Assembly: GCA_013388745.1 (NCBI GenBank)
Contig: JACAER010000042.1
Span: 1-64,000, forward strand
DNA from: Chloroflexota bacterium
Lineage (GTDB): Bacteria; Chloroflexota; Anaerolineae; Aggregatilineales; Phototrophicaceae
Direction: 5' to 3'
Length of the DNA stretch: 64,000 nucleotides
Each line of letters begins with the position of its first letter. Position 1 is the stretch's first letter. The translations under genes and the position numbers were made by a program. Positions 8,789 to 17,723 of this stretch are shown in pieces. The notes below the pieces were generated by a model. The model saw only the letters and a program-made list of their open reading frames with translations. It was not told the DNA's origin and did no database searches.

Positions 8789-9122
8789 GAATGCTCAGAC
8801 CTCCGAATAATGCCTCACTTTAAGTGTATATAGAATCGGCGGCGATCCGTATGTCGATTTGGCGTGCCAGCCGAATTTCTGACGCAAAAGAAACACCCAT
8901 TAGCGGCGATCTCTGCCCTGCCTTCTCGGCAGCACACCGGCTGCCATGATGGTTAGTCACTATTTGTTTACGGTTTGATAGCAGTTATAAAGAAAACTTT
9001 ACAAACACCGAACATAGAAAGAAAAATTTATAATTTCTTTAGAACTGTAATGTAGGCGATTGGTATATTATAAAAGTACAGATCGTTACATAAAATAAAT
9101 GAACTTCATCAGGAGCGATCTT
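8789..9122. other. AT-rich intergenic region
   Basis: No gene is visible on either strand in these 334 bases. The half next to the small ORF is clearly more AT-rich than the surrounding genes. TTGTTT (8964-8969) and TATAAA (8986-8991) with a 16-base spacer form a possible plus-strand promoter; a second weak -10-like box TATATT is at 9064-9069. The first 60 bases should hold the minus-strand promoter of the glycosyltransferase gene, but I see no convincing boxes there. Confidence 0.4.
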
Positions 9123-9296
9123 ATGAGCACATCGACTTTTCCCCAATCCATCACACGCATTCTGGTTGCCTGGCTGGTCATTGCCCTGCTTACTATCGGG
9201 ATCATGAAGGTCAACGCCATCACCTCGACTTATAGTGATCTTCCGCTGTTCTATAGCGCCCCGGCGCTCAACTGGAGCGGTCACAACGCTTTCTAG
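9123..9296 (+). CDS. Small single-span membrane protein, 57 residues
   Basis: An ATG at 9123 has AGGAG at 9111-9115, seven bases upstream, which is the best ribosome site in the area; an earlier in-frame ATG at 9099 has none. The product has one hydrophobic segment near residues 12-28 (ILVAWLVIALLTIGIMKV) and a short polar tail ending SGHNAF. It stands alone between an AT-rich leader and a strong terminator 40 bases after its stop. I do not recognise the family. A separate small transcription unit is the simplest reading. Confidence 0.6.
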   Translation: MSTSTFPQSITRILVAWLVIALLTIGIMKVNAITSTYSDLPLFYSAPALNWSGHNAF

Positions 9297-9335
9297 CTTC
9301 GCTGAATTCATCTGCCTCCACCAGATCAACGCCGG

Positions 9336-9372
9336 CAGGAGAGTATCTGTACGATACTCTCCTGTCTTTTTT
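9336..9372 (+). terminator. Strong rho-independent terminator
   Basis: CAGGAGAGTATC (9336-9347) and its exact complement (9353-9364) form a 12-bp stem with a 5-base loop, followed by TCTTTTTT. It ends the small membrane-protein unit just before the rpsA promoter. Confidence 0.9.
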
Positions 9373-9381
9373 GCCAAGCGT

Positions 9382-9410
9382 TTGATTCTTTTCGGGCAAG
9401 TCTGTATAAT
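9382..9410 (+). promoter_or_regulatory. Sigma-70-type promoter of rpsA
   Basis: TTGATT (9382-9387) and TATAAT (9405-9410) are separated by exactly 17 bases. The box pair lies directly after a terminator and 51 bases before the rpsA start, so a transcript would have a leader of about 43 bases. Confidence 0.75.
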
Positions 9411-9460
9411 CACCCCGCATTAATTCTAGCCGTACCCATAAACGGTGGAGTTCCGTCATT

Positions 9461-10894
9461 ATGAATGACCGTTCAGACTTGGGTGAACGCGACGCGGTTC
9501 AGCCCGACACAGGGAGCCATGAGGTGTCGGAACCGCTGGCGAGCACCCCAACCAAGGCTGTGGACTTGACGCCCGAAGTGGCACAAGCCCCAGTTGCATC
9601 CTCTGACGAGGCCAGCGCTGCCCCCTCTGCCGTAGAAGAAACGCCATCGGCTGCCGAAGCGCCGCAGGAAGCGGCGCAGGAAACGCCATCGGCTGCCGAA
9701 GCGGCGGTCGAGGCTGCGCCTGCGCCCCTTGAAATGGCGGGCGAAGACGCGCCGGCGGCGATCGACGAGACGATCGAAACCGCGGCTGCGCCGATTCCCG
9801 CCGAATCGCCCAGCGGCAAGATTATGCGTGGGCAACTCATCGAAGGCACCATCAGCCGTACCACGCCTGTCGAAGTCTTTGTCGATCTGGGCGAGGGCAT
9901 TGAAGGCGTCATTCCCGGACGCGAACTTGACCGTATGACGCGCCCTATGGTGGAAAACCTGAAGATCGGCAGTCAGGTCATGGTCTATGTCGTAAACCCC
10001 CACGATCATCAGGGCAACGTACTGCTCTCGGTGAATCGGGCTGTCGAAGAAATGGATTGGCAGGAGGCAGAAGGCTTCCAGAAGAGCCAAAAAGTCTACG
10101 AAGGCCATGTCGCGGGCTACAACAAGGGCGGCCTGATCGTCCGTTTTGGGCGGCTGCGCGGTTTTGTCCCGCAGAGCCAGATCAGCGACGAACGGCGCAG
10201 CCTGCTCAGCGGCGATACCCCCCAGGAACAATGGGAAAAGATGGTGAACGAAGCCATCATGGTGAAAGTCGTCGAAGTTGACCGCAGCCGCAACCGCCTC
10301 ATCCTTTCCGAACGCGCTGCCGCCCGCGAATCGCGCGAAAAGCGCAAAGAAACGCTGGTGGGCGAACTGAACGTGGGCGATGTGCGCACCGGACGAGTCG
10401 TCAGCCTGGAAGATTTCGGCGCCTTCGTGGACATCGGCGGCGCCGAAGGCCTCGTCCACCTGACCGAACTGTCATGGAAGCATGTGACGCACCCGCGCGA
10501 AGCGCTGCGTGTCGGCCAGCAGGTGCGCGTCGAAGTCATCAGCCTAGACAAAAAGCGCAACCGTATTGGGCTGAGCATCAAGCGCCAGGAAGCCGATCCC
10601 TGGGACGAAGTGGCGACCACCTACAGCGTGGGCCAGCTTGTGCAGGGCACGGTGACCAAGCTAACCAAATTTGGCGCCTTTGCGCGCCTGGTGGATGCCC
10701 CCGACATCGAAGGGTTGGTACACATCTCTGAGCTTTCCGACGAACGGGTGACCCACCCGCGCGAAGTGGTACAGGAAGGCGACAAGCTGACGCTGCGCGT
10801 GGTCAAGATCGACGTAAAAAACCGCCGGCTGGGACTGAGCCTGAAGCGTGTTAACTCCGCCGAGTATCTCGACATGGACTGGGGCAAAGAATAG
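9461..10894 (+). CDS. rpsA: S1-domain RNA-binding protein (ribosomal protein S1 homologue)
   Basis: Four S1 (OB-fold) domains follow each other: about residues 123-195, 208-285, 300-370 and 388-460. The last two are the most canonical, each ending RNRIGLSIKR or NRRLGLSLKR. S1 proteins bring mRNA to the 30S subunit. The first 120 residues are a disordered Ala/Glu/Pro-rich region that contains a perfect 24-base direct repeat at 9638-9661 and 9680-9703. The length of 477 residues with four domains is between the six-domain proteobacterial and the short Gram-positive forms. GGAG at 9447-9450 precedes the ATG by ten bases. It appears to be a single-gene unit with its own promoter. Confidence 0.85.
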   Translation: MNDRSDLGERDAVQPDTGSHEVSEPLASTPTKAVDLTPEVAQAPVASSDEASAAPSAVEETPSAAEAPQEAAQETPSAAEAAVEAAPAPLEMAGEDAPAAIDETIETAAAPIPAESPSGKIMRGQLIEGTISRTTPVEVFVDLGEGIEGVIPGRELDRMTRPMVENLKIGSQVMVYVVNPHDHQGNVLLSVNRAVEEMDWQEAEGFQKSQKVYEGHVAGYNKGGLIVRFGRLRGFVPQSQISDERRSLLSGDTPQEQWEKMVNEAIMVKVVEVDRSRNRLILSERAAARESREKRKETLVGELNVGDVRTGRVVSLEDFGAFVDIGGAEGLVHLTELSWKHVTHPREALRVGQQVRVEVISLDKKRNRIGLSIKRQEADPWDEVATTYSVGQLVQGTVTKLTKFGAFARLVDAPDIEGLVHISELSDERVTHPREVVQEGDKLTLRVVKIDVKNRRLGLSLKRVNSAEYLDMDWGKE

Positions 10895-10916
10895 GCTTCT
10901 GTCAGATCGCAAAAGC

Positions 10917-10946
10917 AAACAAGGGGGCGTTAGCCTCTTTTTGTTT
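10917..10946. terminator. Bidirectional terminator between rpsA and the SGNH gene
   Basis: AAACAA (10917-10922) pairs with TTGTTT (10941-10946), and inside this GGGGC pairs with GCCTC around a GTTA loop, giving A- and T-rich flanks on both strands between two convergent genes. Confidence 0.6.
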
Positions 10947-12106
10947 CAGGGGACAAGCTGATTAGCAAGCAGGAAGTCGGCTAGCGCCCGCGCCGCCAGC
11001 AAATAGCCAAAGGCCGAAGGGTGGCCGTCGCCGCTGTAGCCGCGTCCCGTCATCTCCAGCGCATTGGGGTCGAAACTGCGGCGCGCGTCGTAGTACATCA
11101 GATAGGTTTCCTCAATATCGCCACCGTCGCGCAGTACCGGCAGCAGATCAAGATAGGGGATGCCCGCGTCACTCGTTAGCTGCGCCAAAAACTGCTGTGG
11201 GATTGGGCCGAAGACCTCCGGCATCCCCAACTGCGCGACATCAGGGAACGCTATCAGCACGAGCGGGATATTGTGCTCCTGCAAGAGCCTGACCAACTCG
11301 GCGAAACGCCCCGCGTACACCTGCCAATAGGTCTGATATTCGGAACGCTGCGTCTCCAGAAAGGTCATATCCATATAGATTTGCTGGAAATTTTCGACCT
11401 GCGGCGCGACCTGTTCTACGGCCTGCTCGACCTGCTGCCCCGCGCGCCACTGGTTAAACAGCGCGTACAGCGCGACGTTATCCTGCAAAAACTGGCGCAG
11501 CGGGCTGGCCGTCTGTGTGGCGGCGGCCTGCGCCAGAATCACCGCGCGGCTCAGGCGTTGGCGCAGCGCCGGGTAGTGATCGAAAATGTCGTTGGTGTAA
11601 AAACCGACAATCACGACATCCGGCTGCAAGGCCAACCCTTTGTCGCGCAAATAAGCAATTTCGTCTTCCAGCGTGTAGCCGGGAATACCAGCGTTGAGCA
11701 CCTGTACCTGCGCGCCGGGCGCGAGCAAAACATTCAGGCGATCCTCTAAGCGCGACGGCCATGTTTCCTGATTATGGACATAGGCGCCAAACGTGAACGA
11801 ATCGCCCACTGCCAGAATGCGTATCACACTCTCGTCGGGGTTAAGTTCTTCTGTATTGCGCAGGCCGGCACTGTTGGTCTGCAAATAGTAGGGGCGAATA
11901 TCGTACAGGGGGACGACCAAACGCAGATTGGGCTGTAGATCGCCGTAGCCCCCCGCGCTGAAACCGTAGACCACCGCCGGCGCACTCGGCGCGGCCGCAA
12001 TCACAGGGCCGGGACGCCACAAAAACGCGCGCGCCAGCAGTTCCGCCGTCAGCAAAAAACCCAATGTGACCAGCACCATAATCCATGCGCTGCGCAGAAA
12101 ACGCAT
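10946..12106 (-). CDS. SGNH/GDSL-type hydrolase, membrane anchored
   Basis: An esterase-like protein of 386 residues. An N-terminal hydrophobic segment (about residues 8-30) should anchor it with the catalytic domain outside. Block I is AVGDSFTFGA with the nucleophile at S103, and the terminal Asp/His pair is in DGHPSAFGY near the C-terminus. Proteins of this type deacetylate or deacylate exported glycans and lipids; the substrate cannot be read from the sequence. Both a GTG (12107-12109) and the adjoining ATG (12104-12106) could start it; I chose ATG. Confidence 0.8.
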   Translation of the reverse strand: MRFLRSAWIMVLVTLGFLLTAELLARAFLWRPGPVIAAAPSAPAVVYGFSAGGYGDLQPNLRLVVPLYDIRPYYLQTNSAGLRNTEELNPDESVIRILAVGDSFTFGAYVHNQETWPSRLEDRLNVLLAPGAQVQVLNAGIPGYTLEDEIAYLRDKGLALQPDVVIVGFYTNDIFDHYPALRQRLSRAVILAQAAATQTASPLRQFLQDNVALYALFNQWRAGQQVEQAVEQVAPQVENFQQIYMDMTFLETQRSEYQTYWQVYAGRFAELVRLLQEHNIPLVLIAFPDVAQLGMPEVFGPIPQQFLAQLTSDAGIPYLDLLPVLRDGGDIEETYLMYYDARRSFDPNALEMTGRGYSGDGHPSAFGYLLAARALADFLLANQLVP

Positions 12107-12166
12107 CACAATACCCTCAAAATCCCTGTAGCGAGTCTGCTGATTCTATGCGGACACAAGCCAAAA

Positions 12167-12200
12167 GAAAAGCCACTACCGTTTTGGGCAGTGGCTTTTT
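12167..12200. terminator. Bidirectional terminator downstream of clpC
   Basis: AGCCACT (12171-12177) and AGTGGCT (12190-12196) form the stem; TTTTT follows on the plus strand and an A-rich stretch, read as T-rich on the minus strand, precedes it. It ends the minus-strand clpC transcript. Confidence 0.8.
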
Positions 12201-12222
12201 CATTCGGATTGCCTGCCGCGGG

Positions 12223-14727
12223 TTAAGCCGGCGGCGTTTCCATTTCCTGATTCTGCGGCTCGTCCACCGGTTCAAGCAGCAGCGTGTTTTCCGGGCTGAT
12301 GCTGACGCGGACAATGCTGCCGATGCGGAATTTGCCGGAGAGAATGCCATCGGAGAGCGCGTCTTCGACCTCGTTTTGCAGCAGGCGCCGCAGTGGACGC
12401 GCGCCAAATTCAGGGTCATAGCCCTTGTCTGCCAGCCAGCCGCGCGCCTCATCGGTCATTTCCAGCGTGATCGCATGTTCGATCAGGCGTTCACGCACCT
12501 TGTGCAGTTCCAGTTCGACAATTTGCTTGATTTCCTCGCGGGTGAGCGCGCGGAAAACAACCATCGCATCCACCCGGTTCAGGAATTCAGGGCGGAACGC
12601 GCGGCGAAGCTGCTCCAGTACGTTTTTGCGCATCTCGTCGTAGGCCAACTTTTCGTCCTGCGATTCGCTGCGCGGGAGGGCAAACCCTAACTGGGTGCCG
12701 CGTTTGATGGTATCGGCGCCGATGTTGCTGGTCATGACGATAATGGTGTTGCGGAAATCGACCCGGCGTCCGCGCGCGTCGGTCAGCGTACCTTCTTCCA
12801 TGACTTGCAAGAGCATGTTGAAGGCTTCGGGGTGCGCCTTTTCGATTTCATCGAAAACCACGATGCTGTAGGGACGCCGGCGAATCGCTTCCGTCAACTG
12901 GCCGGCATCTTCGTAGCCCACGTAACCGGGAGGCGCGCCAACCAGGCGCGTGACGCTGTGGCGTTCCATGAATTCGCTCATGTCGAGCTGAACAAGCGCG
13001 TCTTCGCTGCCGAACAGGAACTCTGCCAGCGTTTTGGTCAGTTCAGACTTACCGACACCCGTCGGACCAAGGAACATGAACGAGCCGATAGGGCGGCGCG
13101 GGTCTTTGAGGCCGGCACGCGCACGACGCACCGCCTTGCTGATGGCGTCGATGGCTTCATTCTGCCCGACAATACGCTTATGCAACGCGCCTTCCATCTC
13201 CATCAGGCGGGCGCTTTCTTCGCCGGCAATGCGCATTACCGGAATGCCCGTCCACATGGCGACAACTTCGGCGATGTCATCTTCGCTCAGACGCGGCTGA
13301 TTGGTTTCTTCGTTCCAATTGGCCTTGAGTTCTGTCAGCGTTTCGGCCAGGCTTTCGCGCTGAATCCGCACCCGTTCGAGTTCTTCAGAGTTAGCTTTTT
13401 CTTCTTCCAGCTCGCGCAGTTCGTTTTCCAGCTCGCGCAGTTCGCCTTCCATCCGACGCACCTGCGCCGCTTCGGGACTCTTGTACATGCGCAGGCGGGC
13501 AGCGGCTTCATCGATCAGATCAATGGCCTTATCCGGCAGGAAACGATCGGGGACATAACGCGCAGAAAGATTGGCCGCCGCTTCGATGGCCTCATCAGTG
13601 ATTTCGACATTGTGATGTTCCTGATAGGCAACTTTGATGCCTTGCAGGATTTCAATGGTTTCTTCGATAGTCGGTTCATCGACGACAATCGGCTGGAAAC
13701 GGCGTTCGAGCGCGGCGTCGCTTTCGATATGCTTGCGGTATTCATCCAGCGTGGTCGCGCCGATGCATTGCAGTTCCCCGCGCGAAAGCGCCGGCTTCAG
13801 GATATTGGCGGCGTCCACGCTGCTGCCCGCAGAACCCGCGCCAACCAGCATATGCACTTCGTCAATGAACAGAATACTGTCGGACGATTTGAGTTCTTCG
13901 ATCACACGCTTAAGGCGTTCTTCAAACTGACCACGATACATGGTGCCCGCGACCAGCGACCCCACATCCAGTTGCAGCACGCGCTTGTTGAGCAGCAGTT
14001 TGGGCGTATCGCCGGCGACAATGCGCTGCGCTAGCCCTTCCACAATCGCTGTCTTGCCCACACCCGGTTCGCCGATGAGCGCCGGATTGTTCTTGCGGCG
14101 GCGGCTGAGCACCTGGATCACACGCTCGATTTCGGTTTCGCGGCCAACAACCGGGTCGAGTTTCCCTTCCTGCGCCAGCGCCGTCAGATCAGTCGCCAGT
14201 TGATCGACCAGCGGGGTCTTGCCCGACTGCTTGGGCGCGGGTTTGGGCGTCGTGCCGGGGGTTTCTGGGCTGGTTTGCACCGGGCTTTCCTGCAAGACGC
14301 GGCGTGTCTGGCGGCGAATCTCTTCCGGGCTGATTCCCAGGCGCTTGAGGACATCAATGGCGACGCCTTCGGTCTGGCGCACCAACCCCAACAGGAGATG
14401 TTCTGTACCGATGTAATGATGCCCCATACGGCGGGCTTCATCCACAGCCAGTTCTAATACTTTCTTGGTGCCAGGAGAAAGGTCAAGCTGTGTGGTGCTG
14501 GTGCGCGGTGAGGCGCGTGTCATGCGTTCGACCAATTCTTCCACACGGCGTTGTTCGAGTCCCAGATCGCGCAGCACGCGCCCTGCAACACCACCCTCTT
14601 CACGCATCAGGCCGAGCAGCAAGTGCTCGGTGCCGATGTAATTGTGCTGCATACGCTCGGCTTCTTCTTGCGCCAAACTCAGCACACGGCGCGCCCGCTG
14701 CGTAAAGCGTTCCATTTTGTTCGCCAC
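12223..14727 (-). CDS. clpC: ATP-dependent Clp protease ATPase subunit ClpC
   Basis: An 834-residue AAA+ unfoldase that feeds proteins to ClpP. Two Clp N-terminal repeats lie within residues 1-145 (each with [11 protein letters not shown]), the first AAA domain has Walker A GEPGVGKT at 219-226, a coiled UVR-type middle region follows with many Glu/Arg residues, and the second AAA domain has GPTGVGKS and the arginine-rich C-terminal lid. This domain order, including the middle region, is that of ClpC rather than ClpA or ClpB. No mcsA, mcsB or ctsR gene is adjacent, so the Bacillus-type operon is absent. A bidirectional terminator follows the gene. Confidence 0.95.
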   Translation of the reverse strand: MANKMERFTQRARRVLSLAQEEAERMQHNYIGTEHLLLGLMREEGGVAGRVLRDLGLEQRRVEELVERMTRASPRTSTTQLDLSPGTKKVLELAVDEARRMGHHYIGTEHLLLGLVRQTEGVAIDVLKRLGISPEEIRRQTRRVLQESPVQTSPETPGTTPKPAPKQSGKTPLVDQLATDLTALAQEGKLDPVVGRETEIERVIQVLSRRRKNNPALIGEPGVGKTAIVEGLAQRIVAGDTPKLLLNKRVLQLDVGSLVAGTMYRGQFEERLKRVIEELKSSDSILFIDEVHMLVGAGSAGSSVDAANILKPALSRGELQCIGATTLDEYRKHIESDAALERRFQPIVVDEPTIEETIEILQGIKVAYQEHHNVEITDEAIEAAANLSARYVPDRFLPDKAIDLIDEAAARLRMYKSPEAAQVRRMEGELRELENELRELEEEKANSEELERVRIQRESLAETLTELKANWNEETNQPRLSEDDIAEVVAMWTGIPVMRIAGEESARLMEMEGALHKRIVGQNEAIDAISKAVRRARAGLKDPRRPIGSFMFLGPTGVGKSELTKTLAEFLFGSEDALVQLDMSEFMERHSVTRLVGAPPGYVGYEDAGQLTEAIRRRPYSIVVFDEIEKAHPEAFNMLLQVMEEGTLTDARGRRVDFRNTIIVMTSNIGADTIKRGTQLGFALPRSESQDEKLAYDEMRKNVLEQLRRAFRPEFLNRVDAMVVFRALTREEIKQIVELELHKVRERLIEHAITLEMTDEARGWLADKGYDPEFGARPLRRLLQNEVEDALSDGILSGKFRIGSIVRVSISPENTLLLEPVDEPQNQEMETPPA

Positions 14728-14804
14728 GGTTTTTGCCTCCGTCGCCCATCATAGCCGGGCGCATGAACTGACTCTAATTTTGTGCAATACGCGCATGATA
14801 ACCC

Positions 14805-14813
14805 ATTATAGCA
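14805..14813 (-). promoter_or_regulatory. Extended -10 promoter element of clpC
   Basis: Read on the minus strand, TGCTATAAT forms an extended -10 element (TG, one base, TATAAT) about 80 bases before the clpC start. The best -35 candidate, TTGACC at 14836-14841, is too far away at about 25 bases, so recognition probably rests on the extended -10. No other gene is visible in 14728-14939. Confidence 0.5.
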
Positions 14814-14939
14814 AGATGTTCCGGCGAAATATATAGGTCAAGCATCAATGTTGCGTTAGAGTAGACCAGGCTGCCGTTTTAATCCTGTTATCGGCCGATG
14901 ATTGTAACGCGGCCACCGCCACAACGGCTGACATTCTCA

Positions 14940-16256
14940 TCAATCGTTTGATCGGCGGCCTAGCCTGGCTTGCAGCGCCTTGAGCGCCTCCCATTCGCCG
15001 CGCGCGGCCAGCATGGCCTGTTCCGCCCATGTAGAGAGCGTCGGCGCCAGCCGCAAGCCGCCGCGTTTGAGAATCTCCCGCAGTTCTTCTTCGGGCGTAT
15101 CGGCCAGACGCGAAAACGTGCCGATGCCGTGCCCGATGAGCAGCGACGAGATTTTCGGGCCGATACCTTCGATGAGCGTCAAATCGTCGGTGTTCAAAGG
15201 CGCTTCAGCGGCGATCTCTGCGGTAGAGATTTCGAGCGTATCCTGCGGGTTGGCAGGACGCCCCAATTCGACAGGGGTAGCCTGAATCTCCTGCACCTGC
15301 TGCGCGGGCGACGGCTGCTCAATCAAGGGTGTATCGACAGGCAGCGCGCCGGGTTCCACGTAGGTTTCAACCGTCGAAAGCGGCGTTTCGGGTTTCTCTG
15401 CGGCCATCGGCGCGTCCTGAACAGCGGGTAGGGGGGGCGCATCGCTCTGTGGTTCAGCTTCCATACCCTTAAATTCGTGCGTGGCGTCTTCGGTAGGCGG
15501 TTTCTGGCGCGCCATCTCGCGCGTGCTGGTGGGCGGCAGCATCGAGGCGTCGATTTTGCGTGTGACATCCTCGGTATCGGGCTTCTCAGAGGCCATTTGC
15601 TCAGCAGAAAAGTCGGGTGTCGCGGCCAGCGCTTCGGCGCGCGCGCGCGCTTTGTCCAGCGCGCTTTCGAGTTCATCATCCGAAAAACGTTCGGTGGTGG
15701 CAGGCGTAGTTGGTTTTTGTATCGCCATCTCTTCGACGCTCAGCCCGCCGGGAGGGGTCATCAGGTCTCGGCGGGTTGGTTTAGTGATTGATGCGGGGTC
15801 AGACTCCTGCAAACGTTCGGCGTGTAAAGCTTCGGCGCGGCGGCGAGCGGCTTCCAGCGCGGTGTCCTCCAGCGTTGTCGTGGTTTCAGGCGTATCGGGC
15901 TTCTGGATCGCCATTTCTTCGGCGCTCAGGCCGAGCGTGTCAGTGGTTTGGGGCGTAACAGGAAGCATATCGGTGGCGCTGTCTGTCCCGGCGCTGGAGG
16001 AAGGAACTAATTTGGTGAGGACGACTTCTTGCGCGGGAGTAGAGGGCGTTCTGCCGACTTCCGTCGTGGGTTTGGCCGCTGCCTCCCCAGCGGGGCGGCG
16101 CAGCCATGTCCACACAACGAGCGCCAGTCCCACCAGCACGAACAGCCACCACCAGTCGGAAAAGGGAGCCGGCAGCAGCAGCCGGCTGAAACCTAACAGC
16201 AGCCCAACCAGGAACATCGCGATGCCAAGCATTTGCAGCGAAGAACGATCAGCCAT
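14940..16256 (-). CDS. Membrane-anchored repeat protein with C-terminal helix-hairpin-helix domain
   Basis: A 438-residue protein with three parts. Two hydrophobic segments lie at about residues 8-30 and 35-52. A long acidic, Pro/Thr-rich region holds five copies of a motif close to EMAxxKPxTxxxT, at about 111-126, 173-188, 217-232, 244-259 and 283-295. From about 355 there is a helix-hairpin-helix pair (LIEGIGPKISSLLIGHGI), as in DUF4332-like domains and the 50S L21-associated or nuclease-like HhH proteins that bind DNA or protein. The ATG at 16254-16256 has a GAGG site six bases upstream; the frame also offers a GTG at 16268 that overlaps this site. Function unknown. The threonine motifs could be kinase or FHA targets, but that is only inference. 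Confidence 0.65.
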   Translation of the reverse strand: MADRSSLQMLGIAMFLVGLLLGFSRLLLPAPFSDWWWLFVLVGLALVVWTWLRRPAGEAAAKPTTEVGRTPSTPAQEVVLTKLVPSSSAGTDSATDMLPVTPQTTDTLGLSAEEMAIQKPDTPETTTTLEDTALEAARRRAEALHAERLQESDPASITKPTRRDLMTPPGGLSVEEMAIQKPTTPATTERFSDDELESALDKARARAEALAATPDFSAEQMASEKPDTEDVTRKIDASMLPPTSTREMARQKPPTEDATHEFKGMEAEPQSDAPPLPAVQDAPMAAEKPETPLSTVETYVEPGALPVDTPLIEQPSPAQQVQEIQATPVELGRPANPQDTLEISTAEIAAEAPLNTDDLTLIEGIGPKISSLLIGHGIGTFSRLADTPEEELREILKRGGLRLAPTLSTWAEQAMLAARGEWEALKALQARLGRRSND

Positions 16257-16406
16257 AACGCGCCTCACTCAAAAAATGTCTGCTATCATTTATTACCATT
16301 ATGACATAGGCGCACGCCTTTTGCACACAGCCTTGCAAGCGTCCGGGGATAGTGATAGGCTGAACATAACATTTCCCCCACGCTCTCGTTTTGAAAGACA
16401 CGCTTT

Positions 16407-17636
16407 ATGCAGCAGAAGCCAACGCGCAGCACGATTTTGTTCATTTTAATCACCAGTCTGTTGAATTTGGCCGGGATTGGCATCATCGGGCCGGTAATTC
16501 CGTTTCTGGTGGAACGCTACACCGCGCAGCAGGATCAAGCGCTGGTGGTTTCGCTGTTATTCACCTCGTACTCGCTCTTTCAATTTCTGGCGACACCCAC
16601 ACTGGGGGCGCTCAGCGACCATTTTGGGCGGCGGCCTGTGCTGCTCCTCAGTCTGCTGGGGTCAGCTGCCGGCTATCTCATGCTCGGCATCGGCGGGTCG
16701 CTCGCGATGCTGTTTGCCGGGCGGATTATCGATGGGTTGACGGGCGGAAATCTGGCGACGATCTATGCTTATGCCGCCGACATCAGTGAACCGCAGGACA
16801 GAACCCGCTTTTTCGGGCGGCTGGGGGCGATTTCGGGCTTTGGTTTTATATTGGGGCCGGCCATCGGCGGGCTGGCTTACTGGATTACCGGCGCGGTAGA
16901 AGCCCCCATGTACCTGGCCGCGCTGCTGACGCTGGCAAACACTGTATGGGGTTACTTCGCCATGCCCGAAACGCTGACCAAGGAACGACGCAGCAAAGAG
17001 CTGCCTCTGGCGCGGCTGAATCCGCTGGGCCAACTGCTTGATATTCTGCGTATCCCGCAGCTCCGGCTGCTGTTGATCGCCGTGTTCTTGTGGGCGGTGT
17101 CGTTCGCTGTTTTGCAGTCAAATCTCAGCTATTTCGCCAAAGATCAGTTGGGATGGGACGCAAGCGGAACAAGCGCGATTTTTACGCTGGTGGGTATCGT
17201 AGCCATCATTACGCAGGATCGAGTCGTCCCCCGTTTGCTGCCCCGACTGGGCGAGGGACGTATGGCTGTGACCGGCATGTTGTCTCAAGCAGCCGGCTTT
17301 ATCCTCGTGGCACTGATCCCGCTCACGCAGTTTCCGGCGCAAGTCTTTCTCGCAGTGCTGTTCGTGGCGACAGGCAACGGGCTGGTGCTGCCCTCGCTGA
17401 CCGGTCTCCTCTCGCAGGCCGTAAGCCGCAACGAACAGGGACGGATACAGGGCGGCAACCAATCGATCCAGGCGTTGGGGCGAGTCTTGGGGCCGACTCT
17501 CGGCGGGGTGGCTTACGGAACCATCAGCCACAGCGCGCCTTATATTTCGGGCGCGCTGGGATTAGTGTTAGGGGCCATCACCGTCTCCGGGGCACTGGGA
17601 ACGCTGGCGCAGGCCAGGTCAGCCAGCAGCGATTAA
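16407..17636 (+). CDS. MFS efflux pump, TetA-like
   Basis: A 409-residue transporter with twelve predicted helices. Motif A between helices 2 and 3 is GALSDHFGRRPVLLL, and helix 5 carries the antiporter-type motif GFILGPAIGG; both are typical of the DHA1 drug/proton antiporter family to which Tet(A) belongs. The sequence shows the family, not the substrate, so tetracycline resistance should not be assumed. It is convergent with the SLC13-like carrier, and the 87 bases between them hold only a weak stem (GTCTG/CAGAC). Confidence 0.85.
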   Translation: MQQKPTRSTILFILITSLLNLAGIGIIGPVIPFLVERYTAQQDQALVVSLLFTSYSLFQFLATPTLGALSDHFGRRPVLLLSLLGSAAGYLMLGIGGSLAMLFAGRIIDGLTGGNLATIYAYAADISEPQDRTRFFGRLGAISGFGFILGPAIGGLAYWITGAVEAPMYLAALLTLANTVWGYFAMPETLTKERRSKELPLARLNPLGQLLDILRIPQLRLLLIAVFLWAVSFAVLQSNLSYFAKDQLGWDASGTSAIFTLVGIVAIITQDRVVPRLLPRLGEGRMAVTGMLSQAAGFILVALIPLTQFPAQVFLAVLFVATGNGLVLPSLTGLLSQAVSRNEQGRIQGGNQSIQALGRVLGPTLGGVAYGTISHSAPYISGALGLVLGAITVSGALGTLAQARSASSD

Positions 17637-17723
17637 GCCTTGCCCCTGACATCCCTAGAAGCGAAAGGCTGTGCGTCTGTCGGCGCGGCAGACACGACCA
17701 GTTGCTCCTTGTAAATCGCAAAG

